From Macrocystis pyrifera (taxonomy: Eukaryota > Sar > Phaeophyceae > Laminariales > Laminariaceae), in NCBI GenBank assembly GCA_031763025.1, contig JASSKH010000002.1, positions 17,768,468-17,832,467 of the forward strand: DNA of 64,000 bases. The letters are read 5' to 3'. Positions 34,005 to 45,189 of the stretch are shown piece after piece. A model generated the notes under the pieces. That model was not told where the DNA came from. It made no database searches and worked only from the letters and a program-made list of their open reading frames with translations. Both the position numbers and the translations under genes were made by a program. Position 1 is the first letter of the stretch; each line of letters starts with the position of its first letter.

Positions 34005-34655
34005 GAATACATTCTCGATGTATCCAGGAATCTCTAGTGTCTCGCACAGAGAGACGGATGGAAAGCACACTGTGTCTCTTCCACCAAAAATTATTACGAA
34101 ATCGTAAAACAAAAATAACGTTCATTACTTGATTAAATAACCGCACACACATGTATACTTTAAAGTATATGAACACTGTACACGGCTACTGTAGTCGAAT
34201 AACCCAACAATAATGCAAAAGTGTATACTCTTGGTATATGCACACCCCTGCATAACTACTAGTTGAACGTCAATCTCCCCCTTGTATGTCTCAAACTCTA
34301 TAGCAAATTAATACAAATAAAATGCTATCCTTTCGCGTGAGGCACATTCACACGAAGTAACACAACACAATCCACACGGGTATCTCAACGATATACCGGG
34401 ACACAGGCTGTTGGGGTTCAGCATTTAGGTGTCTGACCATGACTTGGTTCGTGGGCACTACTGCACAAACGATATCTCCCAGGCATCCACAAGACAACTG
34501 CACGTGAGGTTGCGAATCACGTGTTAAACGACCCACTAAAAACGAACGACATCCGGCCGGATATGCAAATGGTAGTGGGGGGTGGTGCGAGGTGCTGACT
34601 ACAAGTACTCCCAGGGCTATAGCGACGTCGACAACGAACGATACTGGGGCTTGTG
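34005..34655 (-). other. Gypsy A region downstream of integrase
   Basis: Non-coding tail of gypsy A between the integrase stop and the gypsy B insertion. It contains a 16-bp perfect palindrome, TATACTTTAAAGTATA (34154-34169), related to the GTATAC array at 10633 and 16880. No ORF of note. Confidence 0.6.
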
Positions 34656-36314
34656 TCAGGGTAACGAGTCGACGACGTCTCGCTTACGTTTTGGACGATC
34701 AAATACATGCGGATCTTCAGCTAGGATCCTCGTACGATACGATCTGATCATCTCATGACATTGTGGCACGATATTGCCATGTCTCCAAATACCCAAACTA
34801 GACGGTTTATCTTTCACGAGAAAGTGGTATTGGAAATTAGTCGGCGAGGCTTTACCAGGGCTACGCTTATGACTTTCAATTGCTTCAATAGCATACGGGC
34901 CGATGTGCACGGTGAGCACAGAGCCGTCTAAGTCAGGTACCGGCAACGTAGTTCCTAAAAAGAAATCGTCCAGTGCTGTAAAATCCGGTACTGAGTTAGA
35001 CGCGTCATTATGGTAAGCCTTCATACGACCTAAATGAACTGATGTTTCCGCAAGTTCGCCATCTCTCGCAACACGATAAATTACGGGTGATAGTTGGGAC
35101 CGAACAGTAAATGGACCACGCCAGGGACTAATAAGTTTGGGGTTGGGTCCGTCAGCAACGGTATAGGGGCGGTGTACTAACACTTGATCTCCCTGCTGAT
35201 ATTGCGGAAAGGACAATTTCTCGTTAGATTCTGTCTGCTTATCGGTACGTTCCTGTAAATTGCGACGAGCAATTTCGTAAGCGAGTTGCAGATTTTCAAC
35301 GGTACGACGGGAGTATTCCAATCGTGTTCCAGAATCAGACGTGCACGGGACGCCGAGAATAATGTCAACGGGTAACGAAGCTCTACGGCCGAACATTAAA
35401 AAATGTGGGGTGTCTTCGAGCGTTTTGTTATACGCTGTGTTGTGCGCGAGCTGAATAAACGGTAGTAATTCTGCCCAATTGTCGTATTTAACGTTTACGT
35501 ACATCGCCAACATGTTGTGCAAAGTACTATGCACACGCTCTAAGACGGAGTTGCCCTGTGGGCGGTACGCTGACGTGCGCGTCTTTTTATAACCCAAAAA
35601 AACGGCTTGCAACTCCTTGACGAGTTCGTTTCCAAACTCACTACCTTGGTCCGAATGCAAAGTTTCCGGAGCAGAGAAAACAGAGAACACGCGTTCTACA
35701 AGAACTCGGGCGATTGTGGCGGCTGATTTGTCGCTAATCGCGACCAACACGAGAAAACGAGTCATGTGGTCAATCACGGACATGACATACTTCGAGTTAT
35801 TCGACGACGATTTGTACTCTACTAAGTCAATAGCCACGCATTGAAACGGGCGGGAAACGGGACGGTGACCAACAGGCAATTTCGGCGTACGATGGGACGT
35901 CTTGCGGTGTTGGCACGATGAGCAGCATTTAATGTGCTTAGCTACGTCTTTCGACATAGTGTGCCACCAATAACGATCTCGGATTTTGTCGAACGTTGCT
36001 TTAAAAGCTAAATGACCACCCGACGACGGTAAGCCATGACACGAATGAACGACTAATTTCCGTAAAGCGGTCGGCACGACTAGCTGGTCACGGAACGAAC
36101 TACGTTTGCGCAAATACCCCGGCAAATACGACCGGAATAAAACGTTTTCGTTCAAGAAATAATGACTCATGCTGCTTTTACTTTCACCATCCGGAACGGG
36201 AACAGTAACGGGTGCTTTCAGATATTCGATATACGGACCGAACTCAGCACTTTGTTCCTCCAGCAATTTTGCTGGGTCAATTAACGGAAAAACGGACACG
36301 GCACTAGCAAACAA
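34656..36314 (-). pseudogene. Gypsy A integrase with chromodomain-like C-terminus
   Basis: 552 codons, uninterrupted. HHCC finger: HSCHGLPSSGGH ... CCSSCQHRK. DDE core: Asp in AIDLVEYKS, Asp in LHSDQGSEFGN, Glu in NSVLERVHSTLH. Then YQQGDQVLVHRP and the GPF module SPWRGPFTV. Residues about 472-527 (YAIEAIESHKR, FQYHFLVKD, a Trp in LGIWRHGN) resemble a chromodomain. The first codon listed is TTG; the true frame starts further upstream, across the MITE, in the RNase H ORF. Removing the MITE and one ATT copy leaves the two frames in register. This looks like the best-preserved gene of gypsy A. Confidence 0.92.
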
Positions 36315-36326
36315 TTCGCCATCATT

Positions 36327-36926
36327 GGAGTGTTTGCGATTCTTTTTATTTTTTTTTTTTACTTCTCTAAAAATTCTCCCGAGGTAAATTTTTGAGGTAA
36401 ATTTCTGAAAAAACGGCCGGAAAAGACTTCAGCTAAGTAAGGATTTCAGCGAAAGTTACGGTAACTTTTGGCTCTCTGTTTCATTGGCCTACACGCACCG
36501 AGCATTATCCCGACGCAGAACGCAACTAAAATCTCGAAGGATCAAAACACCGAGCATCTTCCATGCCACCATGCTTGCTGCTTGCCGTACGCATCACGAC
36601 AACCGCTGGGAGCACAGAGGCTCGAGAGGTGTAGCTTGAGTATAGCGCGCACGAGCGGCGTTGGATCGTGCCAGCGGGTCGCCGCCGCTGCTACGGTACA
36701 CGCTTTCGCCCGCTTGGTGACGACGTGGAGGATGCGTCGTCCCAAAAAAGGACTCGTATTCACACTCGTACTCGTACTCGTGCTCGTAGAGAGCGCGACA
36801 GCATGACAGCTCGTGTATCATTTCGATTTCACCATACTACGGCTGCAGCAGCAGCAGCAGCGGCAGCGGCGGCGGCGGCGGCGGCGGAGCGGAGCGCGCC
36901 GGCGCTGTGGCGTGCGTAGGCCGAGC

Positions 36927-36966
<40 letters not shown>

Positions 36967-37385
36967 CAATCCAAAAATGGAAGCTGGTTGGTGCTGGTGC
37001 TTGCTGGTGCTGGTGCTGGTGCTGACGCTGTTTATTTTTGTTGCTCACGCTGCCCCTAGCTGCGTCTAGCGCCAGCTAGCTGCTATTGCTGCTTGTAGTC
37101 GTGGGATGGCTGTGGTGGCTTCGCGGTCACCTGTGCCGCCGAAACGTTGCTGGGCTGCCGTCGCTACTCGCACGCTGTTTTTTTTTTTTCCGTTCACAGC
37201 ATTCTTTTTTTTTTTTTTTTTTTGCCGCGTTGCCTCACCTCCCCACTTCCCTTCTTATTTTCGGAGGCGTCGCCTGCAGGATTTGATTTACCTCACTCGC
37301 AAACACACCGAAATCAGGAAGGGAAGGAAATTCACTGTTTTTAGCGGAAGTAAAGTTTTTTTTTTTACTCTATCGCAAACACTCT
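36327..37385. mobile_element. Tourist/Harbinger-like MITE, 1059 bp
   Basis: Terminal inverted repeats of 14 bp (GGAGTGTTTGCGAT at the left, ATCGCAAACACTCT at the right, 13 of 14 paired) are flanked by the 3-bp duplication ATT (36324-36326 and 37386-37388). A 3-bp TSD and a TGTTTG-containing TIR fit the PIF/Harbinger superfamily. The interior has no transposase. It holds CAG, GGC and GCTGGT microsatellites (36837-37031) and long T runs. It sits exactly between RNase H and integrase of gypsy A. Confidence 0.8.
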
Positions 37386-38339
37386 ATTATGCACTATGTC
37401 GACATCTTCGAGGTTTTGTGAAGAGACTTGGAAGTCGCGCGGCCCTGGCTCACGATACGGTCTGTCGCTTGGAACGTTGCGGCAGATGGACGCGAGGGCC
37501 GGTTCTTGCGGTAACGGTTCTTCCTCTACTTCACCAAACAATCGCAACAACGCGTCGGGTACTACGTTTAATTTCCCCGCTACATGCTTGACAGTGAAGT
37601 CAAAATTTTGAAGAGCAATAGCCCAACGGGTAAGCATGTTCGAAGTGTCTTGCATGTAGTATAGATGGGTCAGAGCTTGGTGGTCAGTAATCACCGTAAA
37701 ATGTCTCCCAAACAAATACGGTCGCCAGTGAGCTACTGCGAGTACAACTCCACAACACTCTTTCATCGACGCTGAGTAATGGCGTTGCCCGTGCTTGAAC
37801 CGTTGACTAAAATACGCGATAATGTCAAGATCATGCTTCGACTCGTCATTTTTCGACGGTTGGGCGAGAAACGCACCAACTCCAACCTCACTAGCATCTA
37901 CATGCACAACGAACTCACGGTCGTAATCTGGAAAATTCAACACCGGAGCCGACACCAGTAAACGTTTGATGTGGGCGAACGCAGTATTTTGTGCGTTACC
38001 CCAGGCTTTCTTGAAGCGTGGGCGGGTTGCGAAATCCTTACGAGTGAGATCAACGAGTGGTGCCGTAATTTCTGCAAAGTTCGGTACGAACCGCCTCACA
38101 AAATTTAAAACACCTAAAACTGAACGGAGGTCTTTGATGCAAGTAGGGGTTGGTAGCTCTTGAATAGCTTTGATACGATCTTCCCCAACTGCTACTCCTT
38201 CAGCGGAAATTACGTGGCCTAAATATTCGACCGATTTAGGGCCAAACGATAACTTCGACGGCTTCAATGTGAGACCAGCTGTTTGCAACGCTGCAAACAT
38301 GCTTTCCAATGATTCTCCCAAGTTGAGGACAATACACAA
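37365..38339 (-). pseudogene. Gypsy A RT thumb and RNase H
   Basis: 324 codons: the end of RT (KPSKLSFGPKSVEYLGHVIS, VLGVLNFVRRFVPNF) and RNase H with Asp in FVVHVDASEVGVGAFL, Glu in ASMKECCGVVLAVAHW and Asp in VITDHQALTHLY. The tail VPDALLRL corresponds to the common VPDALSRL. It is in a different frame from RT (38264-40087; overlap about 75 bp), so one indel lies between them. It ends at a stop created by the MITE end. Confidence 0.92.
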
Positions 38340-40087
38340 AGATAATCCATATACACGAGTAACTCGGGGATGTGTCCTAACGTTTTATGTGCCATTTCTG
38401 TAAAAAGCCACGGAGCATTGCAAACGCCGAACGGCATCCGTTTATAACAATACTTGCCAGAGTTGGTGACGAACGCAGTATATTCAATATGATCGGGATG
38501 AACAGGAATCTGCCAATAAGTGCTTTGGACATCGGCAACGCTGATGAACTGAGCTCCTCCGACCATGTCGATATTCTCTTCTAGGTTCGCCATCGGCCAA
38601 GTTTTACGGATGAGGTGTTTGTTGATAGTGCTCCGATAGTCTACACAAAACCGAGGTTGTCCATCTTTACGGGCAACAATCGTCACGGGAGAGGCCCACG
38701 GACTCGAGCGCTCTTCAATGATAACGTCAGTAAGCATATCTTGAACACACTTGTTAATGATAGCTTCAGTGCGTGGGTTAGCGCGGCACGGACGGCGACT
38801 AACCGGCTTAGTATTATCAGGCAGAGGAAAAGTGGCTTCGGCAGTAGTGCATTTGCCTAGTTCTGCTCTAGATAACGATAAAACGGGATGATACTTTGCA
38901 CAAAGGTCTAAAATTGCTGACTGTTGTTCAACGGTGAAGGTAGAGTCAACAAATGCCTTGGCCAAAGGTGCAGCAATTTCGGCACGAGCGGCTGCAATTT
39001 CAGTCGGTGTCTTGGGTGTCGCTGCTACAGCATGCACATGCAATTGAGCAGGAGACACTACGGCTACACTCGACAAATTCCCAATCTCTAATCCAGTATG
39101 TAGGGCAAGAGATTCGGACGACGGATTGGTGACGTGCACGGCTACGGAACCGTCGGACGCTAGCCATGTGGCTACAGTGCCAGCTACGATAACTCGCTCA
39201 AATTCAACCGGAAAAGCATCACATGACATCTCGTTTTCAGAGAGTATGCGCGGTTCAATCACAACTTCAGTATCTTGGGACGGTTTTACGTCTGTGAACG
39301 CGGTGATAACGGCGCCGTGTCGGGGACGTAAATTGATACGGTTGCGTAATTTCACAGCATGTATTTCTGCATCTTTGTGCACTGCGGCAACAGAGTGAGA
39401 CACAGTAGACACGGTCGAATCTGAACGATGATCAGAAGACCGATGGGTAGCTGGAACAGAAACAGTACTCGAAGAAAAAATTAATTGCTGGTTTTTCCAG
39501 TCCAGTACAGCACCAAACCGAGACATTACATCATTATCAAGTAATATCTGGTCAGGACCTAGAGACGAGATGACTAGCGCATCTATACAACGAGTAATAT
39601 CAGCCAACGTGACTGACAATTTAACGAATCCCAAAATCTCGAGTGGGGAGCCATTAGCTGCACTCAGAGACATGCACGACGATGGGACAGCCTCAAGTAT
39701 GGCCTTATATAACGTTGGGCGGCGTTTCAAAAACGATAATGAAACACATGTAATGTCGCTTGCAGTGTCGATGGTCAAATCTGGGACGAAAAGACCATTG
39801 ATACTACCAGGAATACGAATTCGCGGGGATGAGAAAGACAGAGTCGAATACGGGTTTTTCTGGGACAGTGACGAGCTGAACCACCAAATACTTTTCTTAT
39901 TATGATCACCAAGACTTCTGCTGTCTACTGCTGTACACTTCTGAACGGAACGACGGTGTTTCGATTTCGACTCTACGGAGGCCGCGGTATTACTAGCAGT
40001 GTCCCTCTTCTGTCCACGATGAGGTACAGACGATGGACAATCAACAGTAGTTGGATCACACATACCCGAAGAACTCACAGCAACCAC
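38264..40087 (-). pseudogene. Gypsy A protease and reverse transcriptase with altered active site
   Basis: 607 codons. The protease motif is LTIDTASDITCVS near residue 105, DTA in place of the common DTG. RT begins near 410 (DVIIEERSSPWASPVTIVAR, FCVDYRSTINKHL, VADVQSTYWQIPV, RMPFGVCNAPWLF). The active-site box reads LLVYMDYLCV where gypsy RTs have YMDD or similar: the second Asp is Tyr (TAT, 38342-38344). Loss of that Asp should abolish polymerisation. The frame then drifts off about 30 codons later. Confidence 0.92.
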
Positions 40088-40243
40088 GGAGTGCTGTGCG
40101 GGACAACTCTTACTACTCTCTGAATGACTTACAAGCGACGCAAGAAATTTTTTAGATTTCTTTACGCCCTGTCGACTGTTTTCGACGGCAACAGCAGACC
40201 TGCAAATCCCAAGTGCTACGGACGACCAAGCACCTGGGCACCT

Positions 40244-40978
40244 CTACTCGGAGCCGTCGTCCTCCTCCGAGCTCGGCATCCTCTTCTTTTTCTTGCTTTT
40301 CCCGCGGTTGTTGGATGCTCCGGGTTGGCGCTGTTCGCGGGTCCGCGTCCAGCACTGGTCGATCGTATGACCCTTCTTGCTGCGGCAAGGAGGATACGAA
40401 CACACCCTATCCGGGTGATTGGATGGGGGAGAACGGTTACTCGACGGCGAGCGACCTTTCGCACGTTTTCCGTGCGCTCCACTTCCGGCACCCCCACCTT
40501 TCCCTCGGTTGTCGCTCGTACGGTTCTGAGCGGGCGGTTTTGAGGCAAGGCGATCAAGCGCACGATGAGGCACTTGATGATACAGGGCGCTGACGTGCCC
40601 CCCGGCTAAGCCAGAGGCTTCATGCCGGCGAGCACGTTCGATTGCTTCTTTCAAAGACGTCGCTGGTTTATCTGTTAGTTGCAAACAGCGGACGTTGGGC
40701 GCTAGCCCCTGTTGCCACAAAGCAACAGTCATCGCATTCCAAGTTGTACGATTGTCATCGACACGGTCGACGGCTGCTTGGAATTGGGATAGAATGGTCC
40801 TAAACCTCATAGCGTAAGCGGAAACGGTTTCCGCACTCTTTTGAGTAAAAGAAGCAATCTGCCTGGCGCATTCGTCGATAGAATTCGCCGGCATTAAAAG
40901 ATCGAGCAACGCCCGGGTCATTTCCTGCCATGTGGCAGGTGCGGTAAATGACCCAGGTGTGTCGGGTTCAGATGACAC
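40244..40978 (-). pseudogene. Gypsy A Gag capsid and zinc knuckle
   Basis: 244 codons resembling a retrotrans_gag domain (TWQEMTRALLDLLMPANSID, ETVSAYAMRFRTILSQFQAA, WNAMTVALWQQGL, KEAIERARRHE). It then has a Gly/Lys/Arg/Ser-rich stretch and an unusual knuckle, CSYPPCRSKKGHTIDQC (CX4CX5HX4C), followed by a very basic end. It is separated from 41074-42018 by a stop and frame change. Confidence 0.85.
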
Positions 40979-41073
40979 TTTCGTCGAGCTAGTATCAATC
41001 TGACCCGTTACTAACTATTGGATAAGGGTCAGGCAGTGGCCTTCACCCAACAGAGCAATGTGCTCGAGTGCCA

Positions 41074-42018
41074 CTATGTCTCCGAACTCTCATCATCGTT
41101 CGGACGGACACGCTTCGCTTTCAGGCCAACGATAACCCGAAAATGACTGAGAATCTCTGGGACATTCTGGTCGCTAGATCCAGTCAAACGAGGCACCCCA
41201 CGCAAGTCAGCCGCTGTGACGGCAACAGCTGCGACATCTACGGGTAAGGTGCGAGTGGCTGACAAACTCAACGATGGGTTTGACGGGGTTGCTGACGGCA
41301 GGTGCAAACTCAACGGTGGGTTTGACTGGGTCGCTGACGGCAGCGAGGTTTTAGGGTCAATTAACGGTTGCCCTACTTCGACACTCTGAACAGCAGCACG
41401 GGTTGTTGTTACAGAGTTGGTTGACACGATATTGTCTATGGCAATCGACGGCGATGCCGGTACAGAAACTTCTGTCGCGGAGATACTCGACGGCAATGAG
41501 TTATCTTCGGAGGTGGTGGTGGACGTAGGCAACACGGGACCTATTTCACTCACCATGGCGGCCTCATGGACTGCAGCCGCCTCTTGCCTGCTGATGGTGA
41601 GAGCCACAGCAGCTGAGCCCGCAGACAACGGTGTCTGCGGCCGGTTCTCCCGGATAGCTCGGATGTTCGCCTTGGTTTCCTCCTCCCAGAGAAGAATGGC
41701 GAGCGCACCCGGAGTCATGGATTCAAGAGAATCCTCTGGTTGCGGGTTTTCATCACTCGACGACGACGACGAGGATGACGACCGAGGAGACGACTCCTGG
41801 TCGGCGTGAGGCGACGACGGTGCATCACGCTTGTTGCTCGTGGCGGGCGAAGTAGACTCGACTTCTCCTTCATCAGAAGGCTCGAAGTCTACTTCCTCCG
41901 TCGTTTGCACGACCGCTGTAGGATCGGGTTCAGGGGGAGGTTTTTTTTTTCCGCGTTCTTCTTTTTCCTGACCATAGTCCCGACCAAACTCGAAAAAGAA
42001 AACTTCCTGCAGGCTCAA
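41074..42018 (-). pseudogene. Gypsy A Gag N-terminal region
   Basis: 314 codons beginning right after the PBS region. Low-complexity acidic and serine tracts (a run of nine or more Ser), then TPGALAILLWEEETKANIRA and a Ser/Thr/Ala-rich part, ending with a basic RVIVGLKAKRVRPND. No named domain; called Gag from its place before the capsid frame. It includes a 33-bp internal duplication (LPSATPSNPSLSL type). Confidence 0.65.
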
Positions 42019-42036
42019 GCCTCACAGTCGACGCCA
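42019..42036 (-). other. Primer-binding site of gypsy A
   Basis: In minus sense TGGCGTCGACTGTGAGGC starts one base after the 5' LTR. It shares TGGCGTCG with the serine tRNA-type sites in gypsy B and E and then differs, so a different tRNA is the likely primer. Confidence 0.7.
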
Positions 42037-42037
42037 A

Positions 42038-42346
42038 TGTGAGATGGGTGTATCTCAGGTTCGACCTGGGTCTGCAGCAAGCTTCTCTTTCGGTAAGGTG
42101 TAGCGTGGACGACACGCCAGGTATAGGTGAGGCTCGGCACGGTCAGCCGAGCAGAAGTGATCATGAAGCATGACGCAAGTCATCTCACATGACAGTCATC
42201 AGCAATTACTTGGTGATGGAGGCTGGTAATTCCCCACCTCAACTATCATCAGATCTACGGAGATCTGCGGCCACTTTTAGTACAAGAGTCAATATCCACG
42301 ATAACGGATGAACCACTGACTGTAGAGTAACGACCTGAGACTCACA
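42038..42346 (-). repeat. 5' LTR of gypsy A
   Basis: 309 bp with about four substitutions against the 3' LTR (10023-10331). Confidence 0.93.
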
Positions 42347-42409
42347 TTTATAAGCCTTAAATTCATGTAGCGTTTGTTACGTAACATTTTTAGTCTACGT
42401 TTCCCTACA
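42347..42409 (+). repeat. 5' LTR of element E, right part
   Basis: 63 bp that continue the 20 bp at 10003-10022 across gypsy A. Two bases differ from 42720-42782. Confidence 0.8.
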
Positions 42410-42410
42410 A

Positions 42411-42428
42411 TGGCGTCGTCGGCAGGAC
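42411..42428 (+). other. Primer-binding site of element E
   Basis: TGGCGTCGTCGGCAGGAC, one base after the LTR end CCCTACA. It is identical over 18 bases to the gypsy B PBS and matches a serine tRNA 3' end. Confidence 0.8.
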
Positions 42429-42703
42429 GTGAGATTTTGAAGAGCGAGGTCCCTGGTTCGATTCTCGCCTTCGTCCCCCGAAAAAAAAAAAAAAAAAGGA
42501 AAAAAAAGGGGAATATCTCATGTTCAAGAACCTGTAAAACTCACTCACTTAGAAACACCTAGAAAGGAACGATGAGAGCAATGCGATCATTGCATACTGA
42601 GTCCGGTACCGAAAAGTCGGAGGTAAAACTTGGTTACTCAGAGTCTCATCGGGGTTCCTGACTTACTCGCAAGGAGAGATACGTCAGTTTTAGTGAGGGA
42701 GAA
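42429..42703 (+). other. Non-coding interior of element E
   Basis: Has no gene. GGTTCGATTC at 42455-42464 matches a pol III B box or tRNA T-loop, followed by an A17 run at about 42480. The last dozen bases (AGTGAGGGAGAA) are a polypurine tract. Confidence 0.65.
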
Positions 42704-42782
42704 TGTGGTGGAAATCGAGTTTATAAGCCTTAAATTCATGTAGCATTTGTTACGTAACATTTTTAGTCTACATTTCCCTACA
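42704..42782 (+). repeat. 3' LTR of element E
   Basis: 79 bp, TGTGGTGG...CCCTACA. It is uninterrupted, so it also shows the target of gypsy A before insertion. Confidence 0.8.
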
Positions 42783-42786
42783 CTCC

Positions 42787-43224
42787 TGAGGTGATATTGG
42801 GTTTCAGTAGTATTCGGAGGCGGTACAGAGCCGGGGATGTAGCAAAGAAAGGTCAGCCTCTCATGCCAGGATGTACCTGACACGGAGACTGACTCTGGCC
42901 TGCTGTGGTAAGAGAACTAACTGACGTACGTATGAGTGAGTACTATGAGTAAGACCGCTGTTGGACTGACTATTCTGTGATAGCAAAGACTGTTGCTGTA
43001 GAAAATAGTACTAGTAGCAGTAGGACAGATTACTTGGAGACTAGTCGAGTACGTAACCAATAGCAGAGAGTGTTTCCCGAGAGAGTGACAGTCTAGAGAG
43101 GATGTCGGTAGTCAGGTTGTCGATCATTGGCCGGTAACAGATACAGATACGAGTAATATAGATCAGAGTATGAGCAAGGTAATGACTCTTGTAGATGAAT
43201 ACCTTGAAGCAGTTAGGTAGAACT
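42787..43224 (+). repeat. 5' LTR of element C, left part
   Basis: 438 bp matching 61833-62269. It is cut by copia-2 right after GAACT (43220-43224). Confidence 0.9.
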
Positions 43225-43480
43225 TGTTCGTAGAGTCCAAGCCTGGATGCCCTGACCACCACGTGGTCTGATGAGTTGCTTTATAGTCGTTGTATTAGAG
43301 GACAGATGAGGGGAGAAAGAGCGGAGCCTAGCTCGTAGCTCGGAGCAGAGAACGGAGCAGAGAACGGAGTGCTCAAACTCTCCTCGTGAACACACGGCAT
43401 AATTCATAATAACGCCTGCGAAGATATACGCAACCCTCTACAACTTGTAACCGTCGCTGCTGGAACGATCCAAACGAACA
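43225..43480 (-). repeat. 3' LTR of copia-2
   Basis: 256 bp. It differs from the copia-1 LTR at a few shared positions (AGTTGC, ATAGTC, GATGAGG, GAAAGAG), defining a subfamily. 43481-43794 is the 3' untranslated part with the PPT. Confidence 0.95.
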
Positions 43481-43794
43481 CCCTCCCTGGCTCTTCACAG
43501 CAGTGACGAGACCGAAAAGACATTCAAGACTTGCTAGGACCTAAGAACAGCCAACGACAGTCCCGCAGGGGGAAACCCGGCCACCGGGTCAAAACCCCCT
43601 GTATAACACATATACTCCAAACCATTGCAATTCAAACAACGGCCGCATTCCAGACGATGACCATGGCCAGAAAATAAAATGCTAAGCGGTGCCCTACTCC
43701 CCCATGCCCCTCAAAGTAGCGCAGGGTTGGCGACCTGACAAATTATTCCTCGCATCACTCAAACATGGTACTCATCGAATAATGCTCATACCCC

Positions 43795-44430
43795 TCAGTC
43801 ACCCTCCAAAGGCAGATTCAACAAGAACCTACGATGAGACTTAAAAGGGGTCGCAGCAAGGGATTTCGTCAAAATATCCGCGTGCTGCTCTTCCGAAGCT
43901 ACGAACTGAATGTCGATCTTCTTAGCACGAAGTAGCTCTCTGACAAAATGAAAACGCACGTCGATATGCTTACTCCGAGCAGAACTAAGAGGGTTTTCAG
44001 CCAACGTTATGGCCCCCTGGTTATCCTCGAAAACCCGGACACATGATCCGCTTAGCTCTGGACAGATAAACGACAACACCGCGCCCGTAAACAAAGCTTC
44101 CTTCACCCCTTCACCCAGGGCGACATACTCTGCTTCTGCTGTCGACAACGTAACACACCTCTGCGTACTACTTGCCCAACTGACGGCCGCACCCCCTAGG
44201 GTAATTACCGTCCCCGATACCGAGCGCCTATCGTTCGACTTATCCGCATAATCAGCATCACTATACGCAGTCAAATCCAAACCCGAGCCCCGTACAAAAG
44301 CCAATCCCATAAACCTGGTCCCGTGGAGGTAAGCCATAATCTTCAAAACTGCCTTCCAGTGCCTCTCCGTTGGGTTGTGGGAGTGGCGCGCCACAGCACG
44401 CACAGCGTTCGAGGTGTCCGGCCTCGTCAT
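43795..44430 (-). pseudogene. Copia-2 RNase H
   Basis: 211 codons equivalent to the last third of copia-1 pol: MTRPDTSNAVRAVARHSHN, TAYSDADYADKSNDRR, LSTAEAEYVALGEG, DNQGAITLAENP and HADILTKSLA. Here the C run that copia-1 has lost is intact, so RNase H reads through to its natural stop. It is cut from RT by a TGG to TGA change near 44472. Confidence 0.93.
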
Positions 44431-44472
44431 GGTCGACAGCTACATCAAGCTGCCCACAGCCTCCCTGTACGG

Positions 44473-45189
44473 TCAGTCTCCTCCCAGTTCGCCCTCCTCT
44501 CTTGGATCTAGTTCCACACCGGGGGTCGCGGGAATATCAGAGGATGAGTTAACACCAAAACGATTCAGCATGCTCTCAATGAACGCCTTCTGCGTAATCT
44601 CCAATGTCCCCAGTTCCCAGTCGCGTTTGAAAGCACAACCAGTGTACCAAGTCAGTTCGCCAAGGTTATTCGTGGGAAATTTCATAGCTAGCGCGGCATG
44701 GAAATCTCTACATGTCTCATCCGATCCTGCGATCACGATGTCATCTACGTGAACGGCCATGATCAGTTCTACCTTGCCGTCCACAACCATGCGAAACACA
44801 CACGGGTCAGACCTACACTGCTCCATTCCGTACTCTACCACGGTCTCTACCAATAATCCGGCCCACTGCCGTCCGCTCTGCTTTAGACCATACAGTGATC
44901 TGTTTAGGCGGACGATCTTTCCTGACATGTCACCACACCCACCGGGCAGTTTCATGTATATCTCGGCGTCGAGTTTCGCGCGAACAAAAGCTTGTGCGAC
45001 GTCTAGATGAAAAATCTTTAAACCATGTTCATTTGCAACAGCCGCCAGAATTTTAACTGACGCTGACGAGGGAGTCGGTGCAAACGTTTGAAAATAATCT
45101 ACATCCTGCACCTGGCTAAAACCCTTAGCCACAAGTCTGGCCTTTGTCTTTACTATCAAGCCATCCTTATCCGTCTTGTAGGTAAACAC
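44473..45189 (-). pseudogene. Copia-2 reverse transcriptase core
   Basis: 238 codons covering VDYFQTFAPT, HLDVAQAFV, LYGLKQSGRQW and the catalytic VHVDDIVIAG. Bounded by two premature stops: Trp codons in GAKWVFTYK (upstream, at 45190) and GGDWPYRE (downstream, at 44472) have become TGA. Otherwise close to identical to copia-1. Confidence 0.93.

Larger units (their letters stand above)
10023..42346 (-). mobile_element. Gypsy A: Ty3/gypsy chromovirus-like element, nested and defective
   Basis: The two 309-bp LTRs (10023-10331 and 42038-42346) differ at about four positions. TTTA precedes the left one (10019-10022) and follows the right one (42347-42350). The undisturbed target, with the same flanks joined, is present at 42711-42782. 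On the minus strand the order is LTR, PBS, gag (42018 to 40244), protease-RT (40087 to 38264), RNase H (38339 to 37365), integrase (36314 to 34656), non-coding tail, a G6 purine tract next to 10332, LTR. Copia-1, gypsy B and a MITE are inserted in it; without them it is about 9-10 kb. The gag, RT and RNase H frames are broken and the RT active site is altered. Confidence 0.9.
10003..42782 (+). mobile_element. Element E: TRIM-like miniature LTR element, split by gypsy A
   Basis: With gypsy A subtracted, this element is about 450 bp. It has a 79-bp LTR (10003-10022 plus 42347-42409), a PBS at 42411, a short non-coding interior, a purine tract (AGTGAGGGAGAA) at about 42692-42703, and a second LTR at 42704-42782. 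LTRs run TG(A/T)GGTGG... to ...CCCTACA. CTCC flanks both sides (9999-10002 and 42783-42786). The layout matches terminal-repeat retrotransposons in miniature, which code for nothing and borrow enzymes. The left CTCCTGAGGTG also occurs at 42783-42793, where element C begins, so the exact left end is ambiguous. Confidence 0.7.
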
